In this document: in pieces, positions 63,397-64,000 of the stretch | How the letters are laid out: every line of letters begins with the position of its first letter | How positions within the stretch are numbered: position 1 is the first letter of the stretch | Assembly (NCBI GenBank): GCA_021772565.1 | Contig: JAJFLR010000054.1 | Coordinates: forward strand, 1-64,000 | From: Opitutales bacterium | Lineage (GTDB): Bacteria; Verrucomicrobiota; Verrucomicrobiia; Opitutales; JAJFLR01 | DNA: 64,000 bases | Direction of reading: 5' to 3' | Translations under genes and position numbers: made by a program | Notes under the pieces: generated by a model | The model's input: only the letters and a program-made list of their open reading frames with translations | Told to the model about the DNA's origin: nothing | Database searches by the model: none

Positions 63397-64000
63397 TCAA
63401 TATGTTTTACCGACAAACTCAATAAGATATATCGCTGGAAAAATTATTAGCCAAACGATATCAACAAAATGCCAGTAGAGTCCCATGACTTCCACGTCGA
63501 GTGCATGGTCGTGTGTCATTTTTCCGGTATATGAATACATCAGCATGCAGACTAACCAGATAACACCAATGGCAACGTGTGTTCCATGAGTTCCGGTTAA
63601 GACAAAAAAAGTACTGCCAAATAAGCTGTTCATAATAGTCAGATCTTTGATCATGACGAATTCATAAAATTCATAAACCTGGCAGCCTAAAAATATCAGT
63701 CCAAAAAATATGACCCCAAGTGTGCATTTTCTGAAACTCTTAATTTGTCCCTTATGCATGGCCGAAACAGCCAATGCCATGAGAAATGAGCTCATTAAAA
63801 GAATAAATGTGCTAAAGGTTGTCAGCTCGATATCAAAAATTTTCAGTGGATCAATCGGGCCGAAAGGATGCATCTTCCGATAAACCAAATGAGTTGAGAT
63901 CAGAGTGCCAAAAAACATGCAATCTGAGGCTAGAAAAAGCCACATGAGAAGTTTCTTGCTTTCGATGCCGGTAGAGGTAGCTGTTAAATCATGACCATGG
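63397..64000 (-). CDS. Cytochrome c oxidase subunit III (5' end outside window)
   Basis: The reading frame continues upstream past the ATG at 63945 to the window edge (codons read HGHDLTATSTGIESKKLL before MWLF), so the gene begins beyond 64000. The visible 200 residues show five spans, with LTGTHGTHVAIGVIWLV and YWHFVDIVWLIIFPAIYL, which are diagnostic of CoxC/subunit III. First visible gene of the operon, read leftward: subunit III, subunit IV and CtaG. Subunits I and II should lie just outside to the right. Confidence 0.92.
   Translation of the reverse strand, partial: HGHDLTATSTGIESKKLLMWLFLASDCMFFGTLISTHLVYRKMHPFGPIDPLKIFDIELTTFSTFILLMSSFLMALAVSAMHKGQIKSFRKCTLGVIFFGLIFLGCQVYEFYEFVMIKDLTIMNSLFGSTFFVLTGTHGTHVAIGVIWLVCMLMYSYTGKMTHDHALDVEVMGLYWHFVDIVWLIIFPAIYLIEFVGKTY

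Overview
The window looks like a chromosomal segment of an AT-rich member of the Verrucomicrobiota. The strongest pointer is the set at 53994-61507. It matches in order, size and architecture the Akkermansia Amuc_1102-1101-1100-1099-1098 locus: a type IV pilus-like assembly with PilM fused to PilN, then PilO-like, PilP-like and secretin PilQ. Supporting signs are a PEP-CTERM protein, the fused SecDF behind YajC, PMT/TPR proteins, phosphodiesterase-TPR-sulfotransferase proteins, and a general lack of Shine-Dalgarno sequences upstream of starts. The identification rests on family recall; no search was run.

Region by region. Positions 1-4.3 kb hold a mercury-type operon read leftward: a MerT-MerP fusion, a GDCCVxC protein, a secreted heavy-metal-associated protein, an outer membrane protein, a CSCG-motif permease and, last, a MerR with the three mercury cysteines. 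No MerA reductase or MerB lyase is present. Two MerR-type promoters (4205-4236 and 712-742) sit so close to the start codons that both transcripts should be leaderless. A RelE/RHH toxin-antitoxin pair and a DUF1275 membrane protein follow. Positions 5958-7322 encode a CnrY-CnrX-CnrH-like trans-envelope metal signalling set in the order Y, X, H, with all five CnrX metal ligands at matching spacing.

From 7.5 to 38.8 kb the content is mostly housekeeping: PriA, an orphan OppD-like ATPase, Fic, RecJ, SecDF, YajC, SpeA, an HTTM protein, a triplicated LolA-like secreted protein, an MDR oxidoreductase, a SWIM-SNF2 helicase, envelope MsrA and MsrB with a DUF1223 protein, RNase HII, a site-2-type protease, an IscA-type carrier, a Ser/Thr kinase next to sigma-54, a tRNA-His with unusual acceptor end, a BamD-like protein and FabH.

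From 39 to 49 kb the region is accessory and decaying. A PMT/TPR membrane protein and MenF are intact. Two divergent phosphodiesterase-TPR-sulfotransferase genes are both broken by deletions. Between them lies a VapBC-type module flanked by two related, MITE-like repeat elements. A broken and an intact PEP-CTERM gene follow, with a hybrid junction at about 47880.

From 49 to 64 kb are the CCA-adding enzyme, a GmhA-like isomerase, MurJ, a stand-alone 5'-3' exonuclease, the pilus-like operon, a NUDIX hydrolase, and the end of a cytochrome c oxidase operon (subunit III running off the window, subunit IV, CtaG). Dispersed hairpin repeats lie in several intergenic gaps.
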